Source of the DNA: Shewanella aquimarina
GTDB taxonomy: Bacteria > Pseudomonadota > Gammaproteobacteria > Enterobacterales > Shewanellaceae
Assembly (NCBI RefSeq): GCF_023349185.1
Contig: NZ_JAKIKY010000007.1
Location: forward strand, 124,001 to 188,000
Direction: 5' to 3'
DNA length: 64,000 nt
The notes below the pieces were generated by a model. It was not told where the DNA came from. It made no database searches and worked only from the letters and a program-made list of their open reading frames with translations. Positions 7,919 through 15,253 of this stretch are shown here, one piece after another. The number at the start of each line of letters is the position of its first letter. Within the stretch, counting starts at the first letter, position 1. The position numbers and the translations under genes were made by a program.

Positions 7919-7942
7919 AAAGCGGCCCTTGGCCGCTTTTTT
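7919..7942 (+). terminator. Intrinsic terminator after DUF4136 lipoprotein
   Basis: AGCGGCC (7921-7927) pairs with GGCCGCT (7931-7937), followed by six T. Confidence 0.85.
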
Positions 7943-8181
7943 ATGCTTGTTGTTTTGTTTTCCCTATTTTGTTTCCCCTATTTAGTACCTTTGCTATTTG
8001 CCTCTGTTACTTTAGTGCTTAAGCAAAAGTGTGAGCCGCTCGACGCCGTGTCACTCCTATTTACGACTTCCTTCGACCAAAGTCCAAGTTATCCGACCGC
8101 TGGCCTGGTGTTATCCTGCCTCGACCAAGATTTTTTAAACTCATGATTTAATCGTATCTTTAATTGTATCTAGGGGGCAGC

Positions 8182-8631
8182 GTGGAACAGTTTTTACAGC
8201 AGTGGTTTCACCACTATGAGAAGGGCGAAGGTGTCGAGGCCAAGGAGCTATGCCCGGAGACCTTGAGTCATTGGCAGCAACTGCTGGTGGGTGCCAAGTC
8301 GGGTGAGCTGGAGCACTGGCAGAAGAATCCGCCGGGACGTCTGGCACTTATCCTTCTCATGGGGCCGGTGGCACATCTGCTGGAAGACGAGGCTGCCTTG
8401 GCCCTGCAGCTCAAGGCGCGGGATCTCTGTGTATCTGGAGTCGATCGCGGCTTCGATACCCAGCTCGAACCCCTGCAGCGCCGCTGCTTCTACGATCCCC
8501 TGTTCTATTCCAGCAAGAGTGAAGACAGGGCATTGCTGGTTCGCTTGCTGGAAGGGATGCAATCCCACATGGCTACCACAGCCAGACCCGCCTGGAGCCA
8601 TTGGTATCAACAGGCCTCCCTCAGTAACTAG
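8182..8631 (+). CDS. DUF924-family protein
   Basis: About 149 residues from GTG 8182, which has AGGGGG just upstream; an upstream TTG at 8164 is less likely. The region GELEHWQKNPPGRLALILLM is the recognisable DUF924 core (normally GxLxxWxxxPxGRLALIILLDQ), and the later LQRRCFYDPLFYSSKSEDRALLVRLLEGM corresponds to the LPFEHSED segment. The family has a TPR-like all-helical fold and no assigned function. The DQFPRN motif is replaced by GPVAHL and the protein is shorter than the usual 180-200 residues, so it is a divergent member. Its stop codon TAG (8629-8631) overlaps the left end of an inverted-repeat-bounded element, so the native C terminus may have been changed by that insertion. Confidence 0.75.
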   Translation: MEQFLQQWFHHYEKGEGVEAKELCPETLSHWQQLLVGAKSGELEHWQKNPPGRLALILLMGPVAHLLEDEAALALQLKARDLCVSGVDRGFDTQLEPLQRRCFYDPLFYSSKSEDRALLVRLLEGMQSHMATTARPAWSHWYQQASLSN

Positions 8632-8894
8632 GGCCTGTTGACCTTTTGAGAACAATTTTTGTTCTAATTGAGCACGTTCAAATCGCGGCATGAGGCTTGA
8701 AGTATAGTTATTCTATATAAAAGCCGAGTAACAAAGAGTTGAACGTGCTCAAGACGAACCCTGCGGGCAGCGTCTGTATCATTTTTCTACTGCGTTATCG
8801 CTCATTGATGTAGTGCACTACATTACAATCGCTTTGCCTTGTATAAAAGCGATACAGAATGCTGCAAAAATGAACGCGAAAGATAAACAGGCCC
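8631..8894. mobile_element. MITE-like non-coding element with terminal inverted repeats
   Basis: A 264-base segment is bounded by imperfect terminal inverted repeats that agree at 16 of 20 positions; both ends read GGGCCTGTT when read inward. It is flanked by TA on both sides, or by CTAG if the first G is counted as target, which fits a short target-site duplication. Inside are GTAGTGCACTAC and other palindromes but no transposase. This is the form of a miniature element moved in trans. It accounts for most of the gap between the DUF924 gene and the LysR gene; the remaining 100 bases to 8997 hold nothing I can name. Confidence 0.65.
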
Positions 8895-8997
8895 TAGTGG
8901 GCGTTGACCAGACTAAGTCTATTTGCGGCGAGCCTGCTGGCTCGCCGCGCTAATCATCTATCCTGTCGTTGGCCACTAACTATTTAGGTGGCGTTCC

Positions 8998-9873
8998 TTA
9001 GGCGATGGCCGCACTCAATATTTGACGGAATACCCCGCTTACCTCTTGATTGACGCTGCTGTGCTGGATCAGATCCACATTGGCAATCCAGCCCATCTGC
9101 TCCATGGTGAGTGGAATATGGCATAGCTGCCCCTGCTCTAAGGCGTCCAGTACCAGGTGTTCGGGCAGCAGGGCCCAGCCAAAGCCAGACTTAGCCAGAT
9201 CCAGCAGGGCATAGTAGTTGTCGGCGAGCCAGAGCTGGGGCGAGTGCTCCGCCTGAAAACTCCACTGCGGTCCCTGTTTGCTGCCTATGGTGAGTTGGCG
9301 ATGGAGTTTCAACTGGTCGAGATTGTTCATGGTCGCCTTGGCCAGCGGATGCTTGGGGCTGACCACAGGTTCAAACTTCACTGAGCCCAGGGATTCAAAG
9401 TCTATCTGCTGGGGATAGATCTCCTCACTAAAGACCACCCCCATGTCCACGCTCTGTTGCCTGACCTGCTCGATAATCTCCTTGCTGGGCAGCATGCGCA
9501 GCTCGAGCTGCATCAGGGGGTAGCGGTCGGCAAACAGGCTCAGGTGCTGGCTGAACTCGGCGAAGGGGACCCCTTCGTCTATGGCCACACGAAACTGCTG
9601 CGGCAGTCCGGCGTCCAGCGAGTCGATGAGAGATTGCAGCCTTAGGTGCTGGGCAATCACGGCCCTGGCCTGGGGTAACAGGGTCTGGCCTGCCTGGGTC
9701 AGCACTGGGTAGCGACCGCTGCGGTCGAACAGCTGCGTATCGCAATCTATCTCCATGTTGATGATCTGCTGACTCACCGCAGACTGCACCTTATTGAGGC
9801 GCCTGGCCGCCGCCGAGAAGGAACCGGTTTCCACCGTTGCCAGAAAGAGTTGTAGCTGTTCGAGTGTTGGCAT
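8998..9873 (-). CDS. LysR-family transcriptional regulator, divergent to PACE efflux gene
   Basis: Protein of 291 residues. The N-terminal 60 residues form the LysR winged helix (LQLFLATVETGSFSAAARRLNKVQSAVSQQI); the remainder is the LysR substrate-binding domain with the two-lobed effector pocket. It is transcribed away from the PACE-family gene with 84 bases between start codons. In Acinetobacter the LysR regulator AceR activates the divergent aceI gene, so by analogy this protein probably controls the pump at 9958. The effector is unknown. Close to the family's usual 300 residues. Confidence 0.9.
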   Translation of the reverse strand: MPTLEQLQLFLATVETGSFSAAARRLNKVQSAVSQQIINMEIDCDTQLFDRSGRYPVLTQAGQTLLPQARAVIAQHLRLQSLIDSLDAGLPQQFRVAIDEGVPFAEFSQHLSLFADRYPLMQLELRMLPSKEIIEQVRQQSVDMGVVFSEEIYPQQIDFESLGSVKFEPVVSPKHPLAKATMNNLDQLKLHRQLTIGSKQGPQWSFQAEHSPQLWLADNYYALLDLAKSGFGWALLPEHLVLDALEQGQLCHIPLTMEQMGWIANVDLIQHSSVNQEVSGVFRQILSAAIA

Positions 9874-9957
9874 ATCGTAAAATGAGATGGTATCTAACTT
9901 TTAAGTATCATATTTGTGGATAAAAATGGTCGCAAGTTAATTTTGCGGAGCGAGCTT

Positions 9958-10440
9958 ATGTCTACCAAGATAGTGTCTACAAAGATTGTGCCTACAAAGA
10001 GGATACCTACAACCAGCATGTCTACAGCAGAGAGAATCCTACACTCTGTGTTGTTTGAAATTTTTGCCCTGGTGCTGGTGGTGCCCATCGCCATCTGGTT
10101 TACCGGCCATGGGGTGGCGGAGATGGCTGCCGTGGGGATCGGTCTTAGTCTCTACACGGTCACCTGGAACTATTTCTACAACCTGCAGTTCGATAAGTAT
10201 TTCGGTGAAGATCGCACCAGGCGCACGCTTAAGCTGCGTGTGCTTCATGCCCTGGGTTTCGAAGGGGGACTAGTGTTTGTAACCGTGCCCGTGGTGGCTT
10301 GGTTTTTAGCCATCTCCATCTGGCAGGCGCTGATACTAGAAGCGGTTTTCTTGGTGGTGTTTTTCTTCTATGCCATTATCTTTAACTGGCTTTTTGACTG
10401 GGCAAGATCTAAGTTTTATGGGCAGCGTGTGGGCTCTTAA
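9958..10440 (+). CDS. PACE-family (AceI-like) efflux transporter
   Basis: Proteobacterial Antimicrobial Compound Efflux protein: two tandem bacterial transmembrane pair domains giving four membrane helices in the inner membrane. Typical signatures are ERILHSVLFEIFAL, the Glu-containing first helix, then YNLQFDKYFGEDRTRRTLKLRVLHALGFEGGL and the second pair ending in NWLFDWARSKFYG. Family members export biocides such as chlorhexidine or acriflavine, and natural polyamines in some cases. Start ATG 9958 has GGAG nine bases upstream and gives 160 residues. It adds a 20-residue leader of degenerate pentapeptides (STKIV, STKIV, PTKRI, PTTSM) before ATG 10018, where family members usually begin. Divergent LysR regulator upstream. 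Confidence 0.9.
   Translation: MSTKIVSTKIVPTKRIPTTSMSTAERILHSVLFEIFALVLVVPIAIWFTGHGVAEMAAVGIGLSLYTVTWNYFYNLQFDKYFGEDRTRRTLKLRVLHALGFEGGLVFVTVPVVAWFLAISIWQALILEAVFLVVFFFYAIIFNWLFDWARSKFYGQRVGS
9961..10035 (+). repeat. 15-bp tandem repeat encoding a pentapeptide leader
   Basis: Five 15-base units begin TCTAC or CCTAC: 9961-9975, 9976-9990, 9991-10005, 10006-10020 and 10021-10035. They encode (S/P)T(K/x)xx. The first two are nearly identical and later ones decay, as expected for slippage-derived repeats at a gene's 5' end. Confidence 0.75.
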
Positions 10441-10517
10441 TGGCTAGACTGGGCTCGGCGGCCAGGTGAAGGCCAGAATGAGAATTAATTTCACTAGATA
10501 GATATTCTTATATTGGA

Positions 10518-10563
10518 GATGCAGGCAGAAGGATATAAAATGTATCCCTGTCTGCATCTTTAT
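10518..10563 (+). terminator. Long hairpin, probable terminator after PACE gene
   Basis: GATGCAGGCAG and CTGTCTGCATC (10518-10558) pair with one mismatch, and GGATA/TATCC extends the stem inward. It is followed by TTTATATTT, a weak U-tract. It lies between the PACE gene and the OmpA-like gene. Confidence 0.55.
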
Positions 10564-10617
10564 ATTTGATTGTTTTTCATGCGTTTTGAGACAGCTCTGT
10601 TTGAGTGATTGGCATGA

Positions 10618-11337
10618 GTGACTCCTATGACTGAACTAAGTAAGCTAATGGCGGGTGGTCGCCTAATGCCCACTTGCCGTGTAATGGGCAGCGCCTTTGT
10701 TTTAAAGGTGAGTCAGGGCCTGTTAGGCGCGCTTTGCAGCGTCTGGCTTGCCGGCGCCGTGCTGGCTCAGGGCTGGGTCGATAGGGATCGAGACGGGGTG
10801 CCAGACAGTAAAGATGCCTGCCCACACTCGCGCCCCAATGTCGCCGTCGATGCTATGGGCTGTGAGATTAGAGCCGAAGCGATGGCATGCATGGCTTCTA
10901 AGGGGGCGGGGTCGCAACTGATCGCTTGTGAGGGGGCTGAGCCCGGTAAAAGCGTTGAGCCGGCTAAGCAAGCTAGCACGGCTAATCAAGGTGCCAGTGA
11001 GCCTGATATCCTTCGCGTCTATTTCGCCTTCGGCAGCGCCGAGGTGGGTATCGACCAATGGCCGCAGCTGGCAAAGGTGCATGGCTTTCTAAAGACGAGC
11101 GATGCCAAGTTAACGCTAGTCGGGCACACGGATAACATCGGCAGCGAGGCGGTCAATATGAACCTGTCGCGCCAGCGCGCCGAGCGAGTAAAACAGATTT
11201 TTGTACAAGATTATGGCGTTGAGGCACAAAGGCTGTCGATAGTCGCCAAGGGGGCCAGCCAGCCCGTGACCGACAATGATGGTCCTGGCGGGCGAGCCTT
11301 AAACCGCAGAGTCGAGTTTATAGTTGAGGCCAGATAA
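10618..11337 (+). CDS. OmpA-family peptidoglycan-associated envelope protein with TSP3-type repeat
   Basis: Up to 239 residues. A hydrophobic export signal (about residues 28-50) is followed by a calcium-binding thrombospondin type 3 motif DRDRDGVPDSKDACP, a Cys-rich linker, and a C-terminal OmpA domain of about 110 residues with LTLVGHTDNIGS and NMNLSRQRAERVKQIF, the peptidoglycan-binding residues being present. It should tether the outer membrane or a periplasmic assembly to the cell wall. There is no N-terminal beta-barrel of OmpA type. The start is uncertain: GTG 10618, ATG 10627, ATG 10666 and ATG 10684 are all in frame and none has a strong ribosome site; the later starts give a more normal signal peptide. 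mscS follows 29 bases downstream and could be cotranscribed. Confidence 0.85.
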   Translation: MTPMTELSKLMAGGRLMPTCRVMGSAFVLKVSQGLLGALCSVWLAGAVLAQGWVDRDRDGVPDSKDACPHSRPNVAVDAMGCEIRAEAMACMASKGAGSQLIACEGAEPGKSVEPAKQASTANQGASEPDILRVYFAFGSAEVGIDQWPQLAKVHGFLKTSDAKLTLVGHTDNIGSEAVNMNLSRQRAERVKQIFVQDYGVEAQRLSIVAKGASQPVTDNDGPGGRALNRRVEFIVEAR

Positions 11338-11366
11338 TCCTGGTCCATTTTATTAGGGAGCGTTAC

Positions 11367-12191
11367 ATGGAAAATTTGGATAAATATATCGAGCAAGCGC
11401 CCGAGCTGATCGTGACCTATGGTCTTCAGGTGATCTTTGCCATCGTCATTTTCTTTATCGGTAAGTACTTTGCCAAGGTGGCTAAGAACCTTACCACTAA
11501 GTTGATGAATAAACGCAAGATCGACAAGACTGTGGTCTCCTTTGTGGCCAACATGGCCTGGGCCCTGGTATTTGTCTTCACCGTCATCGCGACCTTAGGT
11601 CAGATCGGTGTTCAGACCGCTTCTCTGGTTGCCGTGATCGGTGCCGCCGGTTTAGCCGTGGGTCTGGCACTGCAGGGCTCGCTGTCTAACTTCGCCTCTG
11701 GCGTCTTGATGGTACTGTTCCGTCCATGTCGCGTGGGTGACTATATCGAGGCCGCTGGTATCGCGGGTACCGTCGATGAGATCACCATCTTCTCGACTAA
11801 GCTGCGCACCCCGGACAACAAGGTGATAGTGGCGCCTAACTCGTCAATCATGAACGGCACCATCACCAACTACTCGGCCATGGAAACCCGTCGTATCGAC
11901 CTGGTGATCGGTGTCTCTTACGATGCCGACCTTAAGCAGACTAAAGACGTGCTTAAGCAGGTATTGGACAACAACGCCCATATCCTGAAAGATCCAGGCT
12001 ACACGGTCGCGCTGACCGAGTTGGCGGATTCTTCGGTTAACTTCGTGGTACGTCCATGGGTCAAGGGTAGCGACTACTGGCCAGCCCGTTTCGAGATCCT
12101 AGAGCAGATTAAGCTGGCGCTGGATGAGAACAATATCGGTATTCCATATCCACAGATGGATATCTATGTCAAAGAGACCCCGGCGGCTTAA
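11367..12191 (+). CDS. mscS: Small-conductance mechanosensitive channel
   Basis: Protein of 274 residues (E. coli MscS 286). Three membrane helices lie at about 15-40, 60-85 and 90-125; the pore-lining TM3 carries the Gly/Ala pattern AAGLAVGLALQGSLSNFASG typical of MscS. The cytoplasmic cage follows: RPCRVGDYIEAAGIAGTVDEI, TPDNKVIVAPNSSIMNGTITNYS, then the alpha/beta domain. It is an inner-membrane heptamer that releases solutes during hypo-osmotic shock. A terminator follows. Confidence 0.95.
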   Translation: MENLDKYIEQAPELIVTYGLQVIFAIVIFFIGKYFAKVAKNLTTKLMNKRKIDKTVVSFVANMAWALVFVFTVIATLGQIGVQTASLVAVIGAAGLAVGLALQGSLSNFASGVLMVLFRPCRVGDYIEAAGIAGTVDEITIFSTKLRTPDNKVIVAPNSSIMNGTITNYSAMETRRIDLVIGVSYDADLKQTKDVLKQVLDNNAHILKDPGYTVALTELADSSVNFVVRPWVKGSDYWPARFEILEQIKLALDENNIGIPYPQMDIYVKETPAA

Positions 12192-12211
12192 ACCTTAAGT
12201 TGATTGACAGC

Positions 12212-12241
12212 AAAAAGGTCGGCATTTGCCGACCTTTTTTT
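12212..12241 (+). terminator. Intrinsic terminator after mscS
   Basis: AAAAAGGTCGGCA (12212-12224) pairs with TGCCGACCTTTTT (12227-12239) and ends in a T-run. Symmetric, so it may serve the converging TRIC gene as well. Confidence 0.85.
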
Positions 12242-12288
12242 GTGCCTAGATTTTGCGATACAAGGGGTGGTGAAAGGTTCGCAAAATC

Positions 12289-12942
12289 TTAATGGGCCTG
12301 ACTGTCCTGATTGCTCTGATCCCCGTGCTGATAGTCAAACTTGGGCATGCCCCAGTGGTAGCGAATAGCCAGCATGCGGAAGCTAAAGCCGACGCTCAGG
12401 CTGATGGCCAGGTTGACCCATTCGGTGATCTCATAGCTGCGCAGCAGCATGTAGAGGCTGGCGGTGGTCAGCGAGACCAGGGCGTAGAGCTCCTTCTTGA
12501 AGATCAGCGGCACCTGATTACAGAGGATGTCGCGGATCACCCCGCCGAAGACGCCAGTCACTACACCCATGACGATGGCCAGAGCCGGGCTAAAACCCAA
12601 GAGCAATGTCTTCTGGGCGCCCACAATGGAGAATACCGCCAGCCCAAGTGCATCTATGGTCAGAAACAGCTTGGAGAGATAGCGCATCACGGGGGAGATG
12701 AGTACGGTCAGCAGGGAGGCGAAGGCGATGGCCAACAGGTAGTGGATGTTCTCGACCCAGATGAGGGGATAGTTGCCCAGGAGAATGTCGCGTAGGGTGC
12801 CGCCGCCGATGGCGGTGGCACAACCTATGATGACCACGCCAAACAGATCCATCTGTTTTCTGCCGGCGCACAGCGCACCTGTCATGGCCTCGGCCAGTAT
12901 GCCGATGAGCCAGAGTAGGGTGATAAATTCAGCTTCTTGCAT
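12289..12942 (-). CDS. TRIC-type cation channel family protein (UPF0126, YicG-like)
   Basis: About 217 residues from ATG 12942 (a GTG at 12990 is in frame but gives a hydrophilic extension). Two tandem repeats of the UPF0126 domain are visible, each with the glycine-rich motif: GCATAIGGGTLRDILLG in the first and GVVTGVFGGVIRDILCN in the second. Seven hydrophobic helices are predicted. Prokaryotic TRIC homologues form trimeric K+-permeable channels in the inner membrane, so a cation channel role is likely; the physiological role in this organism is unknown. The protein ends in a short hydrophilic tail (QHGDQSNQDSQAH). Converges on mscS. Confidence 0.9.
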   Translation of the reverse strand: MQEAEFITLLWLIGILAEAMTGALCAGRKQMDLFGVVIIGCATAIGGGTLRDILLGNYPLIWVENIHYLLAIAFASLLTVLISPVMRYLSKLFLTIDALGLAVFSIVGAQKTLLLGFSPALAIVMGVVTGVFGGVIRDILCNQVPLIFKKELYALVSLTTASLYMLLRSYEITEWVNLAISLSVGFSFRMLAIRYHWGMPKFDYQHGDQSNQDSQAH

Positions 12943-13216
12943 TGTCGATTCAGTCGGGAAAAAAGAGTGCGCATATTGCCAGTCTCTCACGGGAAATGAC
13001 AGCGAGATTTTTTGAAAAGTTCGGATTAGATTTTTTAATTCTATATGTTGGTGAATTTTGGCTTGTTAGCAGTTTGTTGCCTTAAATATGGCTCATTGTG
13101 GTTTTCATCCTATTAGTTTATTCAGGTTAAAGCTAAGAGTGAGTGACGCCTGATGATAATTTTCTCGGCTGGCGTTAGGGCTGGCTCTAGCGAGGGCGGG
13201 CGGCGAGGAGTACTAT

Positions 13217-14266
13217 TTGCGCTCGGTGTATCATTTTAAGATGAGTCGGACGGGGAAGATGATTGATTTTCGCAGTGACACAGTAACTCAGCCCACGGCG
13301 GCGATGCGCCGCGCCATGGCAGATGCCCAGGTTGGCGACGATGTGTATGGGGACGATCCCAGTGTTAACCGACTGGAGGCGATGGCGGCAGAGCGTTTTG
13401 GCTTCGACAGTGCCCTGTTTACCTCCTCGGGCACCCAGGCCAACCTGCTGGCGCTCATGTCTCACTGTGATCGTGGCGATGAGTATCTCTGTGGTCAACA
13501 GGCTCACAACTATAAGTTCGAGGGCGGTGGTGCCGCCGTGCTGGGCAGCATTCAGCCTCAGCCCCTCACCAATCAGGCTGACGGCAGCATATTGCTCTCT
13601 GATATCGAGGCGGCCATTAAGCCGGACGATTTCCATTTCGCCCGTACCCGCCTCCTGAGTCTGGAAAACACCATAGGCGGCAAAGTGTTGCCTCAGTCTT
13701 ATCTGGCCGAGGCCCAGGCGCTGGCCTTCAACAAGCGGCTCAAGATCCACCTGGATGGCGCCAGGGTCGCCAATGCGGCGGTGGCGCAGAATCTGGATAT
13801 TGCCGATATCACCCAATACTTCGACTCAGTCTCCATCTGCCTCTCCAAGGGCCTGTGTGCGCCCGTGGGCTCGCTGCTGCTCGGTGATGAGCGGCTGATC
13901 AACAAGGCGCGTCGCTGGCGTAAGATGCTAGGCGGCGGCATGCGTCAGGCCGGGATATTAGCCGTGGCCGGTGAAATCGCCCTGAACGATCAAGTTGCCC
14001 GCCTGGCAATCGACCATGAAAACGCCCGTTATCTGGCGGAGCAGTTGAGCAGCCTGGATGAGTTTGAGGTAGATCTTGGCGAGGTGCAGACCAACATGTT
14101 GTTTGCCCGGGTGGCCGACGGTGTGGCGATAGACAAGCTTGCCAGGGAGCTAAAGGCCTTAGGTATTCTCATTAGTCCGGGTAAGACGCTGAGGCTGGTC
14201 ACCCATGCGGATATCAGCCGCGAAGATATCGACCTCTTTATCGATAAGTTCAAGGCGTTGCTCTGA
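13217..14266 (+). CDS. ltaE: Low-specificity L-threonine aldolase
   Basis: PLP enzyme (fold type I) that cleaves L-threonine and L-allo-threonine to glycine and acetaldehyde in the cytoplasm. Signatures are FRSDTVTQPTAAMRRAM at the N terminus, GDDVYGDDPSVNRLE, and the PLP lysine in CLSKGLCAPVGSLL (Lys211 counting from TTG 13217). Starting at ATG 13259 gives 335 residues, close to E. coli LtaE (333), and matches the family's N terminus; TTG 13217 has a better ribosome site (GAGGAG seven bases upstream) and would add 14 residues. Followed by a terminator. Monocistronic. Confidence 0.93.
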   Translation: MRSVYHFKMSRTGKMIDFRSDTVTQPTAAMRRAMADAQVGDDVYGDDPSVNRLEAMAAERFGFDSALFTSSGTQANLLALMSHCDRGDEYLCGQQAHNYKFEGGGAAVLGSIQPQPLTNQADGSILLSDIEAAIKPDDFHFARTRLLSLENTIGGKVLPQSYLAEAQALAFNKRLKIHLDGARVANAAVAQNLDIADITQYFDSVSICLSKGLCAPVGSLLLGDERLINKARRWRKMLGGGMRQAGILAVAGEIALNDQVARLAIDHENARYLAEQLSSLDEFEVDLGEVQTNMLFARVADGVAIDKLARELKALGILISPGKTLRLVTHADISREDIDLFIDKFKALL

Positions 14267-14300
14267 GCGATTAGCTTGGCGAGACAGCCACAGTGAAAGC

Positions 14301-14328
14301 AAAAAGCCATCCTCAGGATGGCTTTTTT
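14301..14328 (+). terminator. Intrinsic terminator between ltaE and the phosphatase operon
   Basis: AAAAAGCCATCCT (14301-14313) pairs with AGGATGGCTTTTTT (14315-14328). It serves ltaE and, being symmetric, probably the converging minus-strand operon. Confidence 0.85.
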
Positions 14329-14345
14329 GTTATCAGGTAAACGGC

Positions 14346-15152
14346 CTAGTGATGGTGGTCGTGGCCGCCTTCAAGTTGCTTACCGTCTGCCGAGTAGAAG
14401 CCCGAGCTACCATGCTGAATAAAGCCCTGGGTGATCATCTTGGCGATAAAAGGGTCTGACTCGCTGTCGCCCACGTCGGCAAAGTCGAGGTCCTGATAGC
14501 CTGAGGTTAGCAGGTTGAACTCTTGCTGACTGACAGGGGTGAGCTTAGTGAGTCGGTAGTTAAGCTGCTGGCCGCTTTGGGTAATGGTCAGGCTGGCGGG
14601 GAGCCCAAGCTCGTCTATCCAGTCGAGTGCCAAAGATTGCCGCTGGCTCTTACTCGTATGTGAGTATCGCTGCTGGGTAAAACAGGCCGCCTGATGTTGC
14701 TCGCCCTTGTCGAATTGGCTTAAGGCTGCCGGAGAGATCAGATGAAACTGTTTGTCGATATCCGTATGGATATTGAGCGCCAGCAGATCGCTGCGGCGAT
14801 AGCTTATCGAGCGATTCTGCTCGGGGAAGTAACGGATATACTCGCCATTTTTCTGCCAGGCCTCATAGCTGACCGGGCCGCGCTGGTAGATGATGGTGTC
14901 ATCGAAGCGGGTAAGGATCAGCTGGTGGGCTTGCACCTTATCATCATTTCCAGCGGTTATCTGATAGCTGGCTTGAAAGCGTGTTGGCTGAGCGGCGCTG
15001 TCACAGATCAGAGTACCGGCGGCATGCAGATGCCCTTGGCTGTCTGACTGAGCATGAGCCATAGCTAGTTTTCCAAGGAGCAGGTTGCCCATTAGCAGGC
15101 TGCCGGTGACGCCTAAGAAGAGTGAGACTGACTTGAGTGTTGAGCGAGACAT
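14346..15152 (-). CDS. Exported protein of unknown function with His-rich C-terminal tail, alkaline phosphatase operon
   Basis: About 268 residues from ATG 15152, which has GGTAGG eight bases upstream. A signal peptide is visible (VSLFLGVTGSLLMGNLLLGKLAMAHA). The mature part begins with a His-containing stretch (SQGHLHAAGTLICD) and the protein ends in GGHDHHH. Two Cys residues could form a disulphide. I do not recognise the family. It is the third gene of a run with two alkaline phosphatases, 101 bases after the second. Alkaline phosphatases need zinc and magnesium, so a periplasmic metal-handling role is a reasonable guess from the His tail and context, but it is inference. Confidence 0.8.
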   Translation of the reverse strand: MSRSTLKSVSLFLGVTGSLLMGNLLLGKLAMAHAQSDSQGHLHAAGTLICDSAAQPTRFQASYQITAGNDDKVQAHQLILTRFDDTIIYQRGPVSYEAWQKNGEYIRYFPEQNRSISYRRSDLLALNIHTDIDKQFHLISPAALSQFDKGEQHQAACFTQQRYSHTSKSQRQSLALDWIDELGLPASLTITQSGQQLNYRLTKLTPVSQQEFNLLTSGYQDLDFADVGDSESDPFIAKMITQGFIQHGSSGFYSADGKQLEGGHDHHH

Positions 15153-15188
15153 AATAGACCTACCGATATTTCTCTTAAAACTAAATAA

Positions 15189-15240
15189 GCAGCCTGACAC
15201 CCTGCCCGAAACTAAGGAGCTGCTAGGGGCGTCAGGCTGC
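15189..15240. promoter_or_regulatory. Large-loop inverted repeat between second phosphatase and His-tailed gene
   Basis: GCAGCCTGAC (15189-15198) and GTCAGGCTGC (15231-15240) are perfectly complementary over 10 bases with a 32-base loop. There is no U-run on either strand, so this is not a simple terminator; it could be an attenuator or an mRNA-stabilising stem that changes the ratio of phosphatase to downstream product. Confidence 0.45.
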
Positions 15241-15253
15241 GGGTCGCTGCGCC

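Noticed and set aside
7943..8146. Plus-strand frame of 67 codons after the DUF4136 gene
   Set aside because: It begins at the terminator, has no ribosome site and no recognisable protein pattern.
8248..8691. Minus-strand frame of 147 codons starting inside the MITE-like element
   Set aside because: It runs antisense through the DUF924 gene, which has much better coding evidence.
10472..10492. Fur-like sequence GAATGAGAATTAATTTCAC before the OmpA-family gene
   Set aside because: Only about 11 of 14 consensus positions match and a terminator-like hairpin lies between it and the gene; too weak to call.
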